64,000 nucleotides of DNA. It comes from Alteromonas sp. RKMC-009. GTDB lineage: Bacteria > Pseudomonadota > Gammaproteobacteria > Enterobacterales > Alteromonadaceae. The notes beneath the pieces were generated by a model that worked only from the letters and a program-made list of their open reading frames with translations, was not told where the DNA came from and searched no databases. The position numbers were made by a program, and so were the translations under genes. The stretch lies in assembly GCF_003584565.2 (NCBI RefSeq), contig NZ_CP031010.1, positions 2,604,001-2,668,000 of the forward strand. Direction: 5' to 3'. Positions 17,124 through 27,160 of the stretch are shown piece after piece (position 1 is the stretch's first letter; every line of letters starts with the position of its first letter).

Positions 17124-20100
17124 TTAATCAGTGGTAGATTCTGCTTCTCCGTAAATCCGGACTTTCTCATCACGCCGGCTTCTGAACAGTTTGCGTACAT
17201 CGTGCATCATCAGGTACAGACAAGGCACCAGCAGAAGGGTGATCACCGTGGCGAAAAGAATACCGAAAGCCAGTGATACAGCCATGGGTATCACAATCTG
17301 AGCCTGCAAACTCTTTTCTGCTACGATGGGCATCAGCCCCATAAAGGTTGTCAGTGAGGTCAGAATGATGGCTCTGAAGCGTTGGGTACCGGCGAGAATA
17401 GCGGCATCAATTAACTTGTGTCCTTCCTGTCTGGCACGGTTAACGAAATCCACCATGATTAAGCTGTCATTTACCACCACCCCGGATAACGCAATGATGC
17501 CGCAAATTGACAGCACGCTCACAGCAAGTCCCAGCACAAGATGGCCAAATATGGCCCCGACTACACCAAACGGGATCACAGACATAATGATCAGCGGTTG
17601 ACTGTATGAGCGAAGCGGAATGGCCAGTAGTGCATAGATGGCGAATAAAGCAAAGAGCAGCCCTTTAACCAGCCCCATCATTGCATCGGCTTCTTCTTTG
17701 GAGTTGCCCTGCAGTTTAAAGTGCACCTTCGGATACTGTTTGAGTAATTCAGGCACGATTTTCATGACCACTTCTTTGGTAATTTCACCGGGATCCAACA
17801 TATCCTTGTCGACCTTTGCGGTTACCGTCACCGAACGGCTGCCGTCTACACGGATAATAGAGTCATAGCCTTTGCCTAATGTGATTTCACCCACTTCTTC
17901 AAACGGAATATCATCGCCATTAGGCGCCCTTACCCGCATTTCCTGCAAATGAGAAACCGATGAGCGTTCCTCTTTGGGATATCGCACCATGACTTTGACT
18001 TCTTCATCGTCACGCTGCACCCGTTGTACTTCAGCACCATAGAAACCATACCGTACCTGTTGGCCGAGCTGCTGAAGTGAGATCCCCAGCGCCTCTGCCT
18101 GCGTGGTCAGAGAAAGCTGAATTTCATCGCTGCCACCGGCAAACGTATCATTGATATCTGTCACCCCGTCAAAAGACGATAATCTGGTTTTTAATGCTTC
18201 ACTGACAGATTGTAAAGCGGCAATATCTGATGAACTGAATTCAAAACTGAGATCAGCCCCGCTCCCCATTCCCCCAGGCGCGCCGATATTGAAGGATTTT
18301 ACGCCGGGAATTTCAGGCATTTCATCCCGCCAGCGCTGGTGGATCTCAAAGTCTTTCATTTCACGGCTTTCGCCTTTTGTCATTTCCACGAAGACTTCAC
18401 CGCCCGTAGTACCGCTGTCAAAAGCAATGGCGTGTTTAATGATGCCGGCACCGGTTTCATCTGTGACATTTTTATCCATGCGGTACATGGCATCCAGCAT
18501 TGTCGCGAGGGTCTGATCCCGCTGTTGCAGCGAAGAACCCGGCTCAAGTTCGAAAGATGCCATCATGAAGTCACTGGGAATATTCGGAAAGAATACGAAG
18601 CGTACTATACCGCCCATAAACAGTCCGATAGTCAGGATCATCATGGCCAGAAATATCGACAAAGTCAGATAACGCATGTGAATGGCTTTGCGTAAAAACG
18701 GGGCGTACACCTTATCGATAAAGGTTTTGATACCTTCACTGAAAAAATCCCGGAAGCGCTGGAAGCGATTGGCTTTTGCCGGGTCATAGGGCTTTAATTT
18801 CATATGAGCCAGGTGGGCAGGCAGAATGAGCTTTGACTCCAGCAGGGAGAACAGCAGACAGATGATTACAACCCAGCCGATTGTCTTCCAGATCACGCCG
18901 AAGGGCCCTGAAACCATTAGCATAGGTGTAAAGGCAGCAACGGTAGTCAGCACACCAAAGGTAGCCGGCATTGCCACTTTCTTAACACCAATAATGACAT
19001 TTTCTGTACTGTGCCCTTTTTTATCGATTTCAGAGTATGCCGACTCGCCCATAATAATGGCGTCATCCACCACGATGCCCAGCACCAGAATAAAGGCAAA
19101 CAGGCTTAGCATGTTGATAGACACATCAACCGCTTCCATGGGCATTACCAGTAACGTGCCCAGAAAACACACCGGTAACCCCCAGATAACCCAGAAAGCG
19201 AGTTTAATTTTCAGGAACAGAGACAGAACAATAAAAACCAGCAGAGCACCGAAAAACATGTTTGAAAGCATCATGTTCAGGCGATCGGCCAGGTAAAATG
19301 AGCTGTCTCCCCAGGTATCGGCAGTAATATTTCCCGGGAAGTCTTCTTTGTTTTTCTCAATGTACTGATTAACCTGATCAGAAATATCCAGCGCATTCTG
19401 ATCACCCACAGCACGGACCCGCAGGTTTACAGCAGGTTTACCGTCGAATTCTGAAAACTGATTATCTTCAACAAAGCCGTCTTTTATGGCCGCCACATCA
19501 CCCAGTGTAACGCGGGTGCCGTTGTTGTCTGTCAGCAGTACAATGCGGGCAAAATCATCTCCCCGGTATGCCTGACCTTTGGTACGTAAAAGAATATCGC
19601 CGTTTTCCGTTTTTATCGCACCGCCGGGCAAATCCACACTGGACTGGCGGACAACATCCACCACTTCTGAAAAAGTCAGGTTGTATTTCTGCAGCGCCAT
19701 TTCAGACAGTTCTATGGCGACTTCGTAGTCTCTTGCACCCACAACGGAAACACTGGAAATTCCGGGCAGATTGGCAATCTCATCCCGCATGTTTTTGGCG
19801 AATTCTTTCAGTTCCCGTTCAGTCGCTTCGCCATAGACTGAGATCCAGATAACATCCTGCTGAATTTTCTGGCGGTATACCACCGGCTTCTCGGTGTTAC
19901 CGGGAAATGTCGGAATGGCATCAACCTGCACTTTTACTTCATCAAGTACTTCCTGCACATCGTAGTCTTCATCGACTTCAATGCTGACGGTGCCCATGCC
20001 TTCTACAGCGGTTGAGGTAATTTGTTTAATACCGTCGAGATCTTTAACCGCCTCTTCAATTTTCAGTATAACGCCCTCTTCCACCTCCTGAGGCGCAGCA

Positions 20101-20279
20101 CCCAGATAAGGCACCCTCACATTGATCACATCAATATCAAAAGCCGGAAATACCTGTTTCTGAATCGAGAATGCAGAGAACAGACCGCCAACAAGCAATA
20201 TTATCATCAGCAGGTTGGCAGCCACACTGTTACGGGCAAACCAGGCAATAATGCCCTTATGAGTATCGATTTTACTCAT
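17124..20279 (-). CDS. RND efflux pump inner-membrane permease
   Basis: 1051 residues, the standard size for an AcrB-type permease: one N-terminal membrane helix (about 17-36), a large periplasmic loop, five helices, a second loop and a second helix bundle. The proton-relay pair is visible in LGIVVDDAIIMGES. The start overlaps the adaptor gene by 8 bases, so the two form one operon (adaptor then permease). No outer-membrane channel gene is present; TolC encoded elsewhere would be needed. Substrate unknown. Confidence 0.92.
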   Translation of the reverse strand: MSKIDTHKGIIAWFARNSVAANLLMIILLVGGLFSAFSIQKQVFPAFDIDVINVRVPYLGAAPQEVEEGVILKIEEAVKDLDGIKQITSTAVEGMGTVSIEVDEDYDVQEVLDEVKVQVDAIPTFPGNTEKPVVYRQKIQQDVIWISVYGEATERELKEFAKNMRDEIANLPGISSVSVVGARDYEVAIELSEMALQKYNLTFSEVVDVVRQSSVDLPGGAIKTENGDILLRTKGQAYRGDDFARIVLLTDNNGTRVTLGDVAAIKDGFVEDNQFSEFDGKPAVNLRVRAVGDQNALDISDQVNQYIEKNKEDFPGNITADTWGDSSFYLADRLNMMLSNMFFGALLVFIVLSLFLKIKLAFWVIWGLPVCFLGTLLVMPMEAVDVSINMLSLFAFILVLGIVVDDAIIMGESAYSEIDKKGHSTENVIIGVKKVAMPATFGVLTTVAAFTPMLMVSGPFGVIWKTIGWVVIICLLFSLLESKLILPAHLAHMKLKPYDPAKANRFQRFRDFFSEGIKTFIDKVYAPFLRKAIHMRYLTLSIFLAMMILTIGLFMGGIVRFVFFPNIPSDFMMASFELEPGSSLQQRDQTLATMLDAMYRMDKNVTDETGAGIIKHAIAFDSGTTGGEVFVEMTKGESREMKDFEIHQRWRDEMPEIPGVKSFNIGAPGGMGSGADLSFEFSSSDIAALQSVSEALKTRLSSFDGVTDINDTFAGGSDEIQLSLTTQAEALGISLQQLGQQVRYGFYGAEVQRVQRDDEEVKVMVRYPKEERSSVSHLQEMRVRAPNGDDIPFEEVGEITLGKGYDSIIRVDGSRSVTVTAKVDKDMLDPGEITKEVVMKIVPELLKQYPKVHFKLQGNSKEEADAMMGLVKGLLFALFAIYALLAIPLRSYSQPLIIMSVIPFGVVGAIFGHLVLGLAVSVLSICGIIALSGVVVNDSLIMVDFVNRARQEGHKLIDAAILAGTQRFRAIILTSLTTFMGLMPIVAEKSLQAQIVIPMAVSLAFGILFATVITLLLVPCLYLMMHDVRKLFRSRRDEKVRIYGEAESTTD

Positions 20280-21492
20280 TGTCTGCTCCCGGGATTTTCA
20301 GCTCGTCGCTGTCATTTCCAGTAGCATCTTCCGTTATCAACTCTTCACCGGAAATGCGTACCTTCATTCCTTCATAGGGGTTGGGCACAACACTGAAGAC
20401 TACCTTAGGATTTTCCGGCAAGCCTGAGCGCACATATACCTGCTTTGCTGTCGCCCGCGCCACATCTACCTGGTTAATTTGCAAGGTATTGTCTTTTGAA
20501 ACAGTAAGAATGGTATTATCCAGCCGTAACACACTGCGCGGTAACACATACAGTTCTTCGAGATCCGAGCCGGTGATATCAGCTTCTGCAAACTGACCAA
20601 ACCGCAAAACGGCTCCATCCCTTTTGCCATTCAGGTTGTAAGGGTCTTCCACTCTGGCTACGGCATATAGTACGCGGCTACCGGCATCCATTACCCCTTC
20701 AGTTCTGACCAGCTCAGCATCCCAATATTGAAGTGTTCCGGCGACTTTAGCTTTCAGCCGCACCGATGTTTTACTTCTCAGATCACCCTGCAGGTCAATA
20801 TAAGCCAGTTCAGATTCAGTTACTGGCAAGCGGATTTCGGCTGTATCAGTAGAGTAGATCGTGCCTGTTTCACTGCCCGCTGAAACGTACTGCCCGAGAT
20901 CAATATTCCGGTTTATCACAATGCCATTATAAGGGGCTTTGATCTCAGTTCTGGCGAGGTTGCGCTTAGCTCTTTCCAGTTTCGCTTCTGCCGCTTTCAC
21001 ATTGGCCTGCTCACGGGCAAGCTGTGGTTTTCGTAATCCCAGTTCAGGTGGCACGACTGAGTTCACAGAACGCCATTCCTTTTCCGCCACTTTTCCTCTG
21101 GCAATTTCTTCCTGTAATGTTGCCTGTGCCTGCGCCAGTTCAGCTTCTGCCAGTTTCACTTCAGTCTGATAGTCCTGCTGCTCCAGCACAGCAAGTACAT
21201 CACCTTTCCTGAATGTGCCCCCTACTTCAAACTGTTCTGATATTGCCATCACCTGACCATTTACCTGAACACTGATACGGGTTTGATTTTTAGGCACTAC
21301 ATTCCCCTGAGAATGCACCACAAAAGCGGTTTGTTGTTTCTCAGCGAGCCTTGCTTCAACCAGAAAATCTTTAGATTCTGGTACTTTTTGTTCAGGCGGT
21401 GCTTTCGATGAAATGAGAATGATTGCCAGCACGACCGCAATGACAATGACGATGACAGGACCGAGTGTTTTGACCCAACCACTTTTAGACAT
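20272..21492 (-). CDS. RND efflux periplasmic adaptor (membrane fusion protein)
   Basis: 406 residues from the ATG at 21492 (AAGGAATATT upstream); the 7-codon longer frame has no better site. One N-terminal membrane anchor (about 8-27) without a lipobox Cys. It has a lipoyl/barrel-sandwich half motif (ISVQVNGQVMAI), a coiled-coil hairpin around 110-180 rich in A/E/Q/K, the second lipoyl half ARTEIKAPYNGIV, then beta-barrel and membrane-proximal parts. It links the following permease to an outer-membrane channel. Confidence 0.92.
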   Translation of the reverse strand: MSKSGWVKTLGPVIVIVIAVVLAIILISSKAPPEQKVPESKDFLVEARLAEKQQTAFVVHSQGNVVPKNQTRISVQVNGQVMAISEQFEVGGTFRKGDVLAVLEQQDYQTEVKLAEAELAQAQATLQEEIARGKVAEKEWRSVNSVVPPELGLRKPQLAREQANVKAAEAKLERAKRNLARTEIKAPYNGIVINRNIDLGQYVSAGSETGTIYSTDTAEIRLPVTESELAYIDLQGDLRSKTSVRLKAKVAGTLQYWDAELVRTEGVMDAGSRVLYAVARVEDPYNLNGKRDGAVLRFGQFAEADITGSDLEELYVLPRSVLRLDNTILTVSKDNTLQINQVDVARATAKQVYVRSGLPENPKVVFSVVPNPYEGMKVRISGEELITEDATGNDSDELKIPGADNE

Positions 21493-21791
21493 GAATATTC
21501 CTTTAAGGCGCAATGTAATAACAGCTGCCGGGGAAAACTGCCCCTGATGGATTAACGGGTACAGGCATTCCGGGCGCTGTTTTAACGGTATTATTATTTT
21601 TACATCTTTAGTGTAAACCTGTTGTCTGATGCTGGCTGCTTTTAGATTGTTAAATTTTATTTCTGTTTGTTTATATTTTTACTAAAGCAGCAACAGCTCA
21701 CTGGCTGATTTTTAACACGAAATCCCTTGAACTGATTGAAAATTAGTCTTAACTTGGTGATGAATCATACGCATTTTGCACGAGGGATCTC

Positions 21792-22100
21792 ATGAGTCTT
21801 AAAAAACAGTATTTAAAAACTAAACCTGCCTGTAAGGTCACATTCCGTTTAAATGCCAACGAGGCTGGTGAAGCTGCCACAGCAAAACTGGTGGGCGACT
21901 TTAATGCCTGGGATACGGATGTCACACCAATGAAAAAACTTAAGAATGGTGATTTCACACAAACTGTAACGCTGGATGCTGATGCCGAATACCAGTTCCG
22001 TTATTTATTGAATGACGATGTGTGGGAGAATGACTGGGAAGCTGACGGTTATATGCCCTCGCCGGTGAGTCTGGAAGATAACTCGGTTGTAAGGGTATAG
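21792..22100 (+). CDS. Small isoamylase N-terminal/CBM48-like domain protein
   Basis: 102 residues consisting almost only of an early-set, glycogen-binding-like (CBM48/AMPK1) domain. VTFRL near 20 and VGDFNAWD (35-42) are the family hallmark, followed by the FRYLLNDDVWEND segment. No catalytic module is attached. Similar stand-alone proteins are common in marine gammaproteobacteria, without a known function; binding of alpha-glucan or a regulatory role is inference. Good ribosome-binding site (GAGGGATCTC). It ends at a strong bidirectional terminator shared with etfA. Confidence 0.85.
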   Translation: MSLKKQYLKTKPACKVTFRLNANEAGEAATAKLVGDFNAWDTDVTPMKKLKNGDFTQTVTLDADAEYQFRYLLNDDVWENDWEADGYMPSPVSLEDNSVVRV

Positions 22101-22106
22101 AAATTG

Positions 22107-22135
22107 AAAGAAGGCGCTGGTAAAGCGCCTTCTTT
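22107..22135. terminator. Bidirectional terminator between the CBM48-like gene and etfA
   Basis: 12-bp perfect arms AAAGAAGGCGCT (22107-22118) and AGCGCCTTCTTT (22124-22135) with a 5-base loop. Both flanks are A/T rich, fitting its place between convergent genes. Confidence 0.82.
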
Positions 22136-22144
22136 GCTTTATAG

Positions 22145-23071
22145 CTACAGGGCCTTTTCAAGTTCCGGCAGGATATCAAATAAGTCACCCACCAGACCAT
22201 AATCTGCCACCTGAAAAATCGGAGCTTCTTCGTCTTTATTAATCGCGACAATCACTTTTGAATCTTTCATGCCGGCAAGATGCTGAATTGCACCGGAAAT
22301 CCCTACTGCTATATACAAATCAGGGGCAACAATTTTACCTGTCTGACCTACCTGCATATCATTGGGAACAAATCCCGCATCCACTGCCGCTCTGGACGCA
22401 CCAATTGCTGCCCCCAGTTTATCGGCTATTCCCTCAAGCAAACTGAAGTTTTCACCGTTTTGCATGCCACGTCCACCGGAGATCACCACGTTCGCCGCAG
22501 TCAGCTCAGGGCGTTCGGACTCAGTGAGCTGTGCACGGGTAAAGGATGATTTTTCCGACGGAAATTCTGCATCGATCTGTTCAACCGTTGCGTTATTGCC
22601 ATCAGAGACACTGTCAAAGGCGGACGTTCGTACAGTAATAACATGTACTGTCTCTTCAGATTCGACAGTGGCAATAGCATTACCCGCATAGACCGGTCTG
22701 ATGAAACGGTTATCAGCCTCAATGCCGGTTATGTCAGAGATTTGCGCGACATCCAGTAAGGCCGCCACACGAGGCATAAAATTTTTGCCTGTGGTTGTGG
22801 CAGCGGTAAGAATATGAGAATAGTCCGCGGCCAGAGATACCACCAGGGCTGAAACACTTTCTGCCATCTGATGTGCATAATGGGTACTGTCGGCACATTT
22901 GACCAGCGACACACCGCTTAACGCTGCGGCCTGCTCTGCCACGGCGTTGCAATCTTCCCCGGCAACCAGTACGTGAATGTCTCCGCTCAGCTTTGACGCC
23001 GCCTGTAACACTTTCGCCGTCTCCGGTTTCAACTGGTCATTGTCATGTTCTGCGATTACAAGAATACTCAT
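22145..23071 (-). CDS. etfA: Electron transfer flavoprotein alpha subunit
   Basis: 308 residues. The C-terminal FAD-binding domain has the family segments SGGRGM (about 193-198), [38 protein letters not shown] (in two parts) and NKDEEAPIF near the end. With EtfB it accepts electrons from acyl-CoA and other dehydrogenases and hands them to ETF-ubiquinone oxidoreductase. The start overlaps the etfB stop by 4 bases (ATGA), so translation is coupled. Confidence 0.96.
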   Translation of the reverse strand: MSILVIAEHDNDQLKPETAKVLQAASKLSGDIHVLVAGEDCNAVAEQAAALSGVSLVKCADSTHYAHQMAESVSALVVSLAADYSHILTAATTTGKNFMPRVAALLDVAQISDITGIEADNRFIRPVYAGNAIATVESEETVHVITVRTSAFDSVSDGNNATVEQIDAEFPSEKSSFTRAQLTESERPELTAANVVISGGRGMQNGENFSLLEGIADKLGAAIGASRAAVDAGFVPNDMQVGQTGKIVAPDLYIAVGISGAIQHLAGMKDSKVIVAINKDEEAPIFQVADYGLVGDLFDILPELEKAL

Positions 23072-23820
23072 GATATTACTTTCGCCTCGCTTTTCAGTTT
23101 TTCGACAAGTTCAGCCACATCTGCCACTTTCACGCCTCCGCTTCGCTGAGCCGGAGCCGTCACTTTGATCACCTTCACTTTTGACGTCATATCGACGCCG
23201 AAATCCGCAGCAACCTTTACATCAAGAGGCTTACGTTTTGCTTTCATAATGTTAGGCAACGACGCATAGCGGGGTTCATTCAGTCGTAAGTCTGTGGTTA
23301 CTACAGCAGGTAAGCTTAGTGACACAGTTTGCAGACCGCCGTCTACTTCTCTGGTGACCTCCACCGTGCCGTCTTTCACATCAACAGCTGAAGCAAAGGT
23401 ACCCTGTGGCATGCCGGTCAATGCTGACAACATTTGTCCGGTTTGATTATTATCGGAGTCGATACTCTGTTTGCCCAGAATCACAAGCCCGGGTTGCTCC
23501 TGCTCAACGACTTTACTTAACAGCTTTGCTACCTGCAAAGAGTCCGGCGAACTATCCGCTTCTATGTGCAAACCGCGGTCAGCACCCAGTGCCAGTGCCG
23601 TACGGATTTGTTCCTGACACGCTTTATCGCCGACAGACACAACGACGATTTCTGTCGCAATACCTTTTTCTTTCAGGCGGATCGCCTCTTCTACTGCAAT
23701 TTCACAAAAAGGATTTAACGCCATTTTTGCATTAGTCAGATCCACACCTGACTCATCAGCTTTCACGCGTACCTTTACGTTGTAATCGATAACGCGTTTT
23801 ACCGGGACAAGTACTTTCAT
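23068..23820 (-). CDS. etfB: Electron transfer flavoprotein beta subunit
   Basis: 250 residues, the normal EtfB length. It begins [14 protein letters not shown], has the AMP-binding region [16 protein letters not shown] (about 137-152) and the signature-like [26 protein letters not shown] region (in parts, about 190-215). Good Shine-Dalgarno (GAGGTAAAG). First gene of etfBA, transcribed away from the ETF-QO gene across a 249-base region with two palindromes. Confidence 0.96.
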   Translation of the reverse strand: MKVLVPVKRVIDYNVKVRVKADESGVDLTNAKMALNPFCEIAVEEAIRLKEKGIATEIVVVSVGDKACQEQIRTALALGADRGLHIEADSSPDSLQVAKLLSKVVEQEQPGLVILGKQSIDSDNNQTGQMLSALTGMPQGTFASAVDVKDGTVEVTREVDGGLQTVSLSLPAVVTTDLRLNEPRYASLPNIMKAKRKPLDVKVAADFGVDMTSKVKVIKVTAPAQRSGGVKVADVAELVEKLKSEAKVIS

Positions 23821-23984
23821 TCTTTACCTCAGTTGGCCGGGAATAAGAGTTTGATTAATTACAGTTAACGTCTAAACATTCATTGCCGGTGTTAAAAACA
23901 AAAAACCGGAGACGATGCTCCTGTTAAATAAAGCATCAGATTTCTCAGTTTACAAAGATGTTACAATTAACACCTGACTTTATC

Positions 23985-24000
23985 TTTACGTTAACGTAAA
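23985..24000. promoter_or_regulatory. Perfect 16-bp palindrome in the etf divergent region
   Basis: TTTACGTTAACGTAAA is a perfect palindrome. Together with the similar 24023-24040 element it resembles the LiuR-type (MerR family) operators reported upstream of branched-chain amino acid and etf genes in Alteromonadales. The regulator assignment is from memory of that motif and is inference. Confidence 0.6.
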
Positions 24001-24022
24001 CTTACCATGCAATTTACTTACT

Positions 24023-24040
24023 GTTGACGTAAACGTCAAC
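24023..24040. promoter_or_regulatory. Second palindrome, upstream of the ETF-QO gene
   Basis: GTTGACGTAAACGTCAAC: arms GTTGACGT and ACGTCAAC around the centre AA, about 30 bases before the ETF-QO start. The core is shared with the 23985-24000 palindrome, so one regulator probably controls both directions. Confidence 0.6.
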
Positions 24041-24069
24041 CTGATTGACAAAACTTACCGGAGGCAACC

Positions 24070-25713
24070 ATGGAACGTGAATCGATGGAATTTGATGTAG
24101 TGATTGTCGGTGCAGGCCCTGCCGGGCTGTCAGCGGCATGCAGGCTAATGCAACAGGCTCAGGCCGCTTCCCTCGAGTTGATGGTCTGTGTTGTTGAAAA
24201 AGGTTCTGAAGTAGGTGCACATATTTTATCCGGCGCGGTATTCGAAACCACTTCACTGGATGAATTGTTTCCGGACTGGAAAAATGAAGGCGCTCCCCTG
24301 AATACCCCTGTGCTGAGGGACGACATTTATTACCTGACTGACGGTCAGCATGCCCGTAAACTTCCTCAGGCTCTGGTACCCGATACCATGCACAACGATG
24401 GCAATTATATTGTCAGTATGGGCAATGTTTGCCGCTGGCTGGCTGAAAAGGCGGAGAGCCTTGGTGTTGAGATTTTTCCCGGATTTGCAGCATCTGAAGT
24501 TTTTTATAACGAAGACGGCTCAGCCGGTGGTGTCATTACCGGCGACATGGGCGTAGCAGAAGACGGCAGCCAAAAGGACGGCTACATGCCGGGCATGATT
24601 TTAAAAGCCCGTTACACTATATTTGCCGAAGGTTGCCGCGGACATCTGGGTAAACAACTAATTTCCAAATTTAATCTGGATGAAAATACCGCCCCTCAAC
24701 ATTATGCCATCGGATTTAAAGAAATCTGGGATATTGACCCCGCCCTGCATGAACCCGGTCTGGTGGTTCACACAGCCGGATGGCCGCTGACAGATTCAAC
24801 GGGCGGTGGCTTTCTTTACCATGCAGAAAACAATCAGGTATTTGCCGGTCTTATTATCGATTTAAATTACGACAACCCGTACTTAAGTCCATTTGATGAA
24901 TTTCAGCAAATGAAACATCATCCGGTTTTCAGGCAATATCTGGAAAATGGAAAAAGAGTCTCCTACGGTGCCAGAGCAATTGCAAAAGGCGGACTGAATT
25001 CATTACCTGACATGACTTTTCCCGGCGGCATGATCATAGGATGTAATGCGGGTACGCTGAATTTTGCTAAAATTAAAGGTAATCACACAGCGATGAAGTC
25101 TGGTATTTTAGCGGCAGACAGCATTATTAACGAGTTAAAATCAGAAACACCTGATCCTGCATTAACGAATTTTAATCAGGCTTTTAAATCATCGTGGTTA
25201 TATTTTGAACTGAACAGCAGTAAAAATTTTGGTGCCGCTATTCACCAGTTCGGCACGTTTTGGGGTGGCGTTTACAATACTGTTGACCAAAAAATATTCA
25301 AAGGTAAATTACCCTTCTCCATTAAAGACGATCGTAAAGATTATTTACAATTAAAAGATAAGAAAGATGCCACTAAAAAGGTGTATCCAAAACCCGATGG
25401 TATTTTGAGTTTCGATAAACTCTCTTCTGTCTTTTTGTCGAACACCAATCATGAAGAAAATCAGCCTTGCCACCTGAAATTAAAAGACCCTGAGATACCA
25501 CTGAAAGTTAATCTGTCAAAGTACGATGAGCCCGCACAGCGTTATTGTCCGGCCGGTGTATACGAAATAATTGAAGAACACAACACGCTGCGATTTCAAA
25601 TCAATGCGCAAAATTGTATTCACTGTAAAACCTGCGACATTAAGGATCCGTCACAGAATATTCAATGGGTTGTCCCTGAAGGTGCAGGCGGACCGAATTA
25701 TCCGAATATGTGA
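24070..25713 (+). CDS. Electron transfer flavoprotein-ubiquinone oxidoreductase
   Basis: 547 residues. The FAD motif GAGPAGLSAA is near the N-terminus. Central segments PGGMIIGCNAGTLNFAKIKGNH (in parts) and the C-terminal [4Fe-4S] ligands Cys493, Cys516, Cys519, Cys522 (CPAGVYE and NCIHCKTC) are all intact. A membrane-associated enzyme moving electrons from reduced ETF to ubiquinone. The start at 24070 follows CGGAGGCAACC; an ATG five codons on is less well placed. Divergent from etfBA and probably co-regulated through the two palindromes. Confidence 0.95.
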   Translation: MERESMEFDVVIVGAGPAGLSAACRLMQQAQAASLELMVCVVEKGSEVGAHILSGAVFETTSLDELFPDWKNEGAPLNTPVLRDDIYYLTDGQHARKLPQALVPDTMHNDGNYIVSMGNVCRWLAEKAESLGVEIFPGFAASEVFYNEDGSAGGVITGDMGVAEDGSQKDGYMPGMILKARYTIFAEGCRGHLGKQLISKFNLDENTAPQHYAIGFKEIWDIDPALHEPGLVVHTAGWPLTDSTGGGFLYHAENNQVFAGLIIDLNYDNPYLSPFDEFQQMKHHPVFRQYLENGKRVSYGARAIAKGGLNSLPDMTFPGGMIIGCNAGTLNFAKIKGNHTAMKSGILAADSIINELKSETPDPALTNFNQAFKSSWLYFELNSSKNFGAAIHQFGTFWGGVYNTVDQKIFKGKLPFSIKDDRKDYLQLKDKKDATKKVYPKPDGILSFDKLSSVFLSNTNHEENQPCHLKLKDPEIPLKVNLSKYDEPAQRYCPAGVYEIIEEHNTLRFQINAQNCIHCKTCDIKDPSQNIQWVVPEGAGGPNYPNM

Positions 25714-25752
25714 TCCAAATCCTGTCAATTAGCTATTTATTACAATTTTAAG

Positions 25753-25780
25753 AAAAAGCAGTGTTAAGCTGCTTTTTTTT
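25753..25780 (+). terminator. Terminator of the ETF-QO gene
   Basis: Arms AAAAAGCAG (25753-25761) and CTGCTTTTT (25769-25777) followed by more T. Confidence 0.8.
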
Positions 25781-25841
25781 AGATTAAAATTTGACTATCC
25801 TTTTTAAATACACAGTTTTTTAACTAACACAAGGTTGATGA

Positions 25842-26234
25842 ATGAACGACTTTTTAGAAATACTGACGCATGGAAGACGTTTGCAAGGTGCCGTAAAGGA
25901 TTTAAGCACAGCTGAATTAGAATCTGTACAAGAAAAGTTAGCCAACATCATCGAGAAAAGAAAAGAAAAAGATCTCGAAGAAGAAAAAACTAAACAGGAA
26001 AAGCTGCAGAAAATTGCTGATATCCAAAAGCAACTTGAAGAAGCCGGTCTTGATGTCAGTGATCTGGAGTCGACGACTGTTGAAAAGAAATCTACCGGAA
26101 AAAAACGTCCGGTAAAATACGAATTAAAAGATGGTGAAGGTAAAGTACACCAGTGGACAGGTATCGGAAGAATGCCACGGGTCTACAAAGATGCGTTAGA
26201 CAGCGGCAAATCGCTGGAAGATTTCGCAATTTAA
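25842..26234 (+). CDS. H-NS family nucleoid-associated protein
   Basis: 130 residues. The N-terminal half (25-75) is a charged coiled coil for dimerisation. A basic linker TGKKRPVK (85-92) leads to a DNA-binding domain with QWTGIGRMP (104-112). The usual minor-groove motif is TWTGQGRxP; here the Gln is Ile. It likely binds AT-rich DNA and silences genes. Single gene between two terminators. The extended upstream region (25714-25841) is AT-rich, as often seen at H-NS genes that control themselves. Confidence 0.87.
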   Translation: MNDFLEILTHGRRLQGAVKDLSTAELESVQEKLANIIEKRKEKDLEEEKTKQEKLQKIADIQKQLEEAGLDVSDLESTTVEKKSTGKKRPVKYELKDGEGKVHQWTGIGRMPRVYKDALDSGKSLEDFAI

Positions 26235-26246
26235 AAAATTCCATTC

Positions 26247-26272
26247 AAAGGCGACATCAGTCGCCTTTTTTT
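26247..26272 (+). terminator. Terminator of the H-NS gene
   Basis: Arms AAAGGCGAC (26247-26255) and GTCGCCTTT (26260-26268) with a four-base loop and T run. It lies only 10 bases before the next start codon. Confidence 0.85.
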
Positions 26273-26282
26273 CAGGTCGATC

Positions 26283-27074
26283 ATGCAATCCACGTTACAT
26301 TATTCTTTTTCAGAAAATGCTGATTCTGATTATTTACTTGTTATTATTCACGGTTTATTCGGAACAGCTGACAATTTATCTGTCGTAAAGCGGCATTTCG
26401 CGCCCAAAGTGAATGTGCTCAGTGTAGATTTACCGGACCACGGTCAATCAGCCCATCTGGAGCATTTTTCCATAGAGGCAGCAGCAGAACAGTTATACGC
26501 ATTAATCAATCAGTTTAAGAAAGCCCGCACAGGCATACTTGGCCATTCGCTGGGTGGAAAGGTGGCGATGCGACTCGCACTCACCCATCCCCAATTTCTT
26601 GACGATCTCATCGTTGCGGATATTGCACCGGTAAGTTATCCGTCCCGCCATGATGCGATAATCAGTGCATTAAAGTCGGTAGACCTTAATTCCATCAACA
26701 GCCGTTCTGATGCGGATAAAAGTTTACAAAGTGTTATTCCGGAAGCCGGAGTACGCCAGTTTCTGTTAAAAAGTTTATATCAGGATGCCGGTAAACAATG
26801 GCACTGGCGCTTTAATCTGAATGGTCTGGCAAACAGTTACGAAGCGATTAAAGGATGGCAAAGCAGCGATGCTCAATTCTCTGAGCCTGTACTTTTCATC
26901 AAGGGTGGTAATTCCGATTACATCACGGCGTCCATGCAGAGCGAAATATTGCAGTATTTTCCTGCTGCCCGCGCCCATGTTATTGAAGGAGCCGGACACT
27001 GGTTACATGCAGAAAAGCCTGACGCCTTCAACCGCGTGGTTGAAAAACACATATTTCGCCCGCATCAGGCATGA
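26283..27074 (+). CDS. ybfF: Alpha/beta hydrolase, YbfF-type esterase
   Basis: 263 residues. IHGLFGTADNL (22-32) and nucleophile Ser89 in GHSLGG are the YbfF hallmarks. The acid is probably the Asp in DIAPVSYPSR or in GNSDYI, and the catalytic His is His239 in GAGHWLHAE. E. coli YbfF is a cytoplasmic acyl-CoA/ester hydrolase encoded next to ybfE-fldA-fur. The same neighbourhood is kept here, with DUF2788 between. The ribosome-binding site is weak (CAGGT). Confidence 0.88.
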   Translation: MQSTLHYSFSENADSDYLLVIIHGLFGTADNLSVVKRHFAPKVNVLSVDLPDHGQSAHLEHFSIEAAAEQLYALINQFKKARTGILGHSLGGKVAMRLALTHPQFLDDLIVADIAPVSYPSRHDAIISALKSVDLNSINSRSDADKSLQSVIPEAGVRQFLLKSLYQDAGKQWHWRFNLNGLANSYEAIKGWQSSDAQFSEPVLFIKGGNSDYITASMQSEILQYFPAARAHVIEGAGHWLHAEKPDAFNRVVEKHIFRPHQA

Positions 27075-27160
27075 TATAGCGCAAAAAATTACGTGGTTTT
27101 CACTGCGAGGCAGCTGATTTCTGTGCTATAGTTTGCGCCGATTTTGGACTAAGTAAAACT

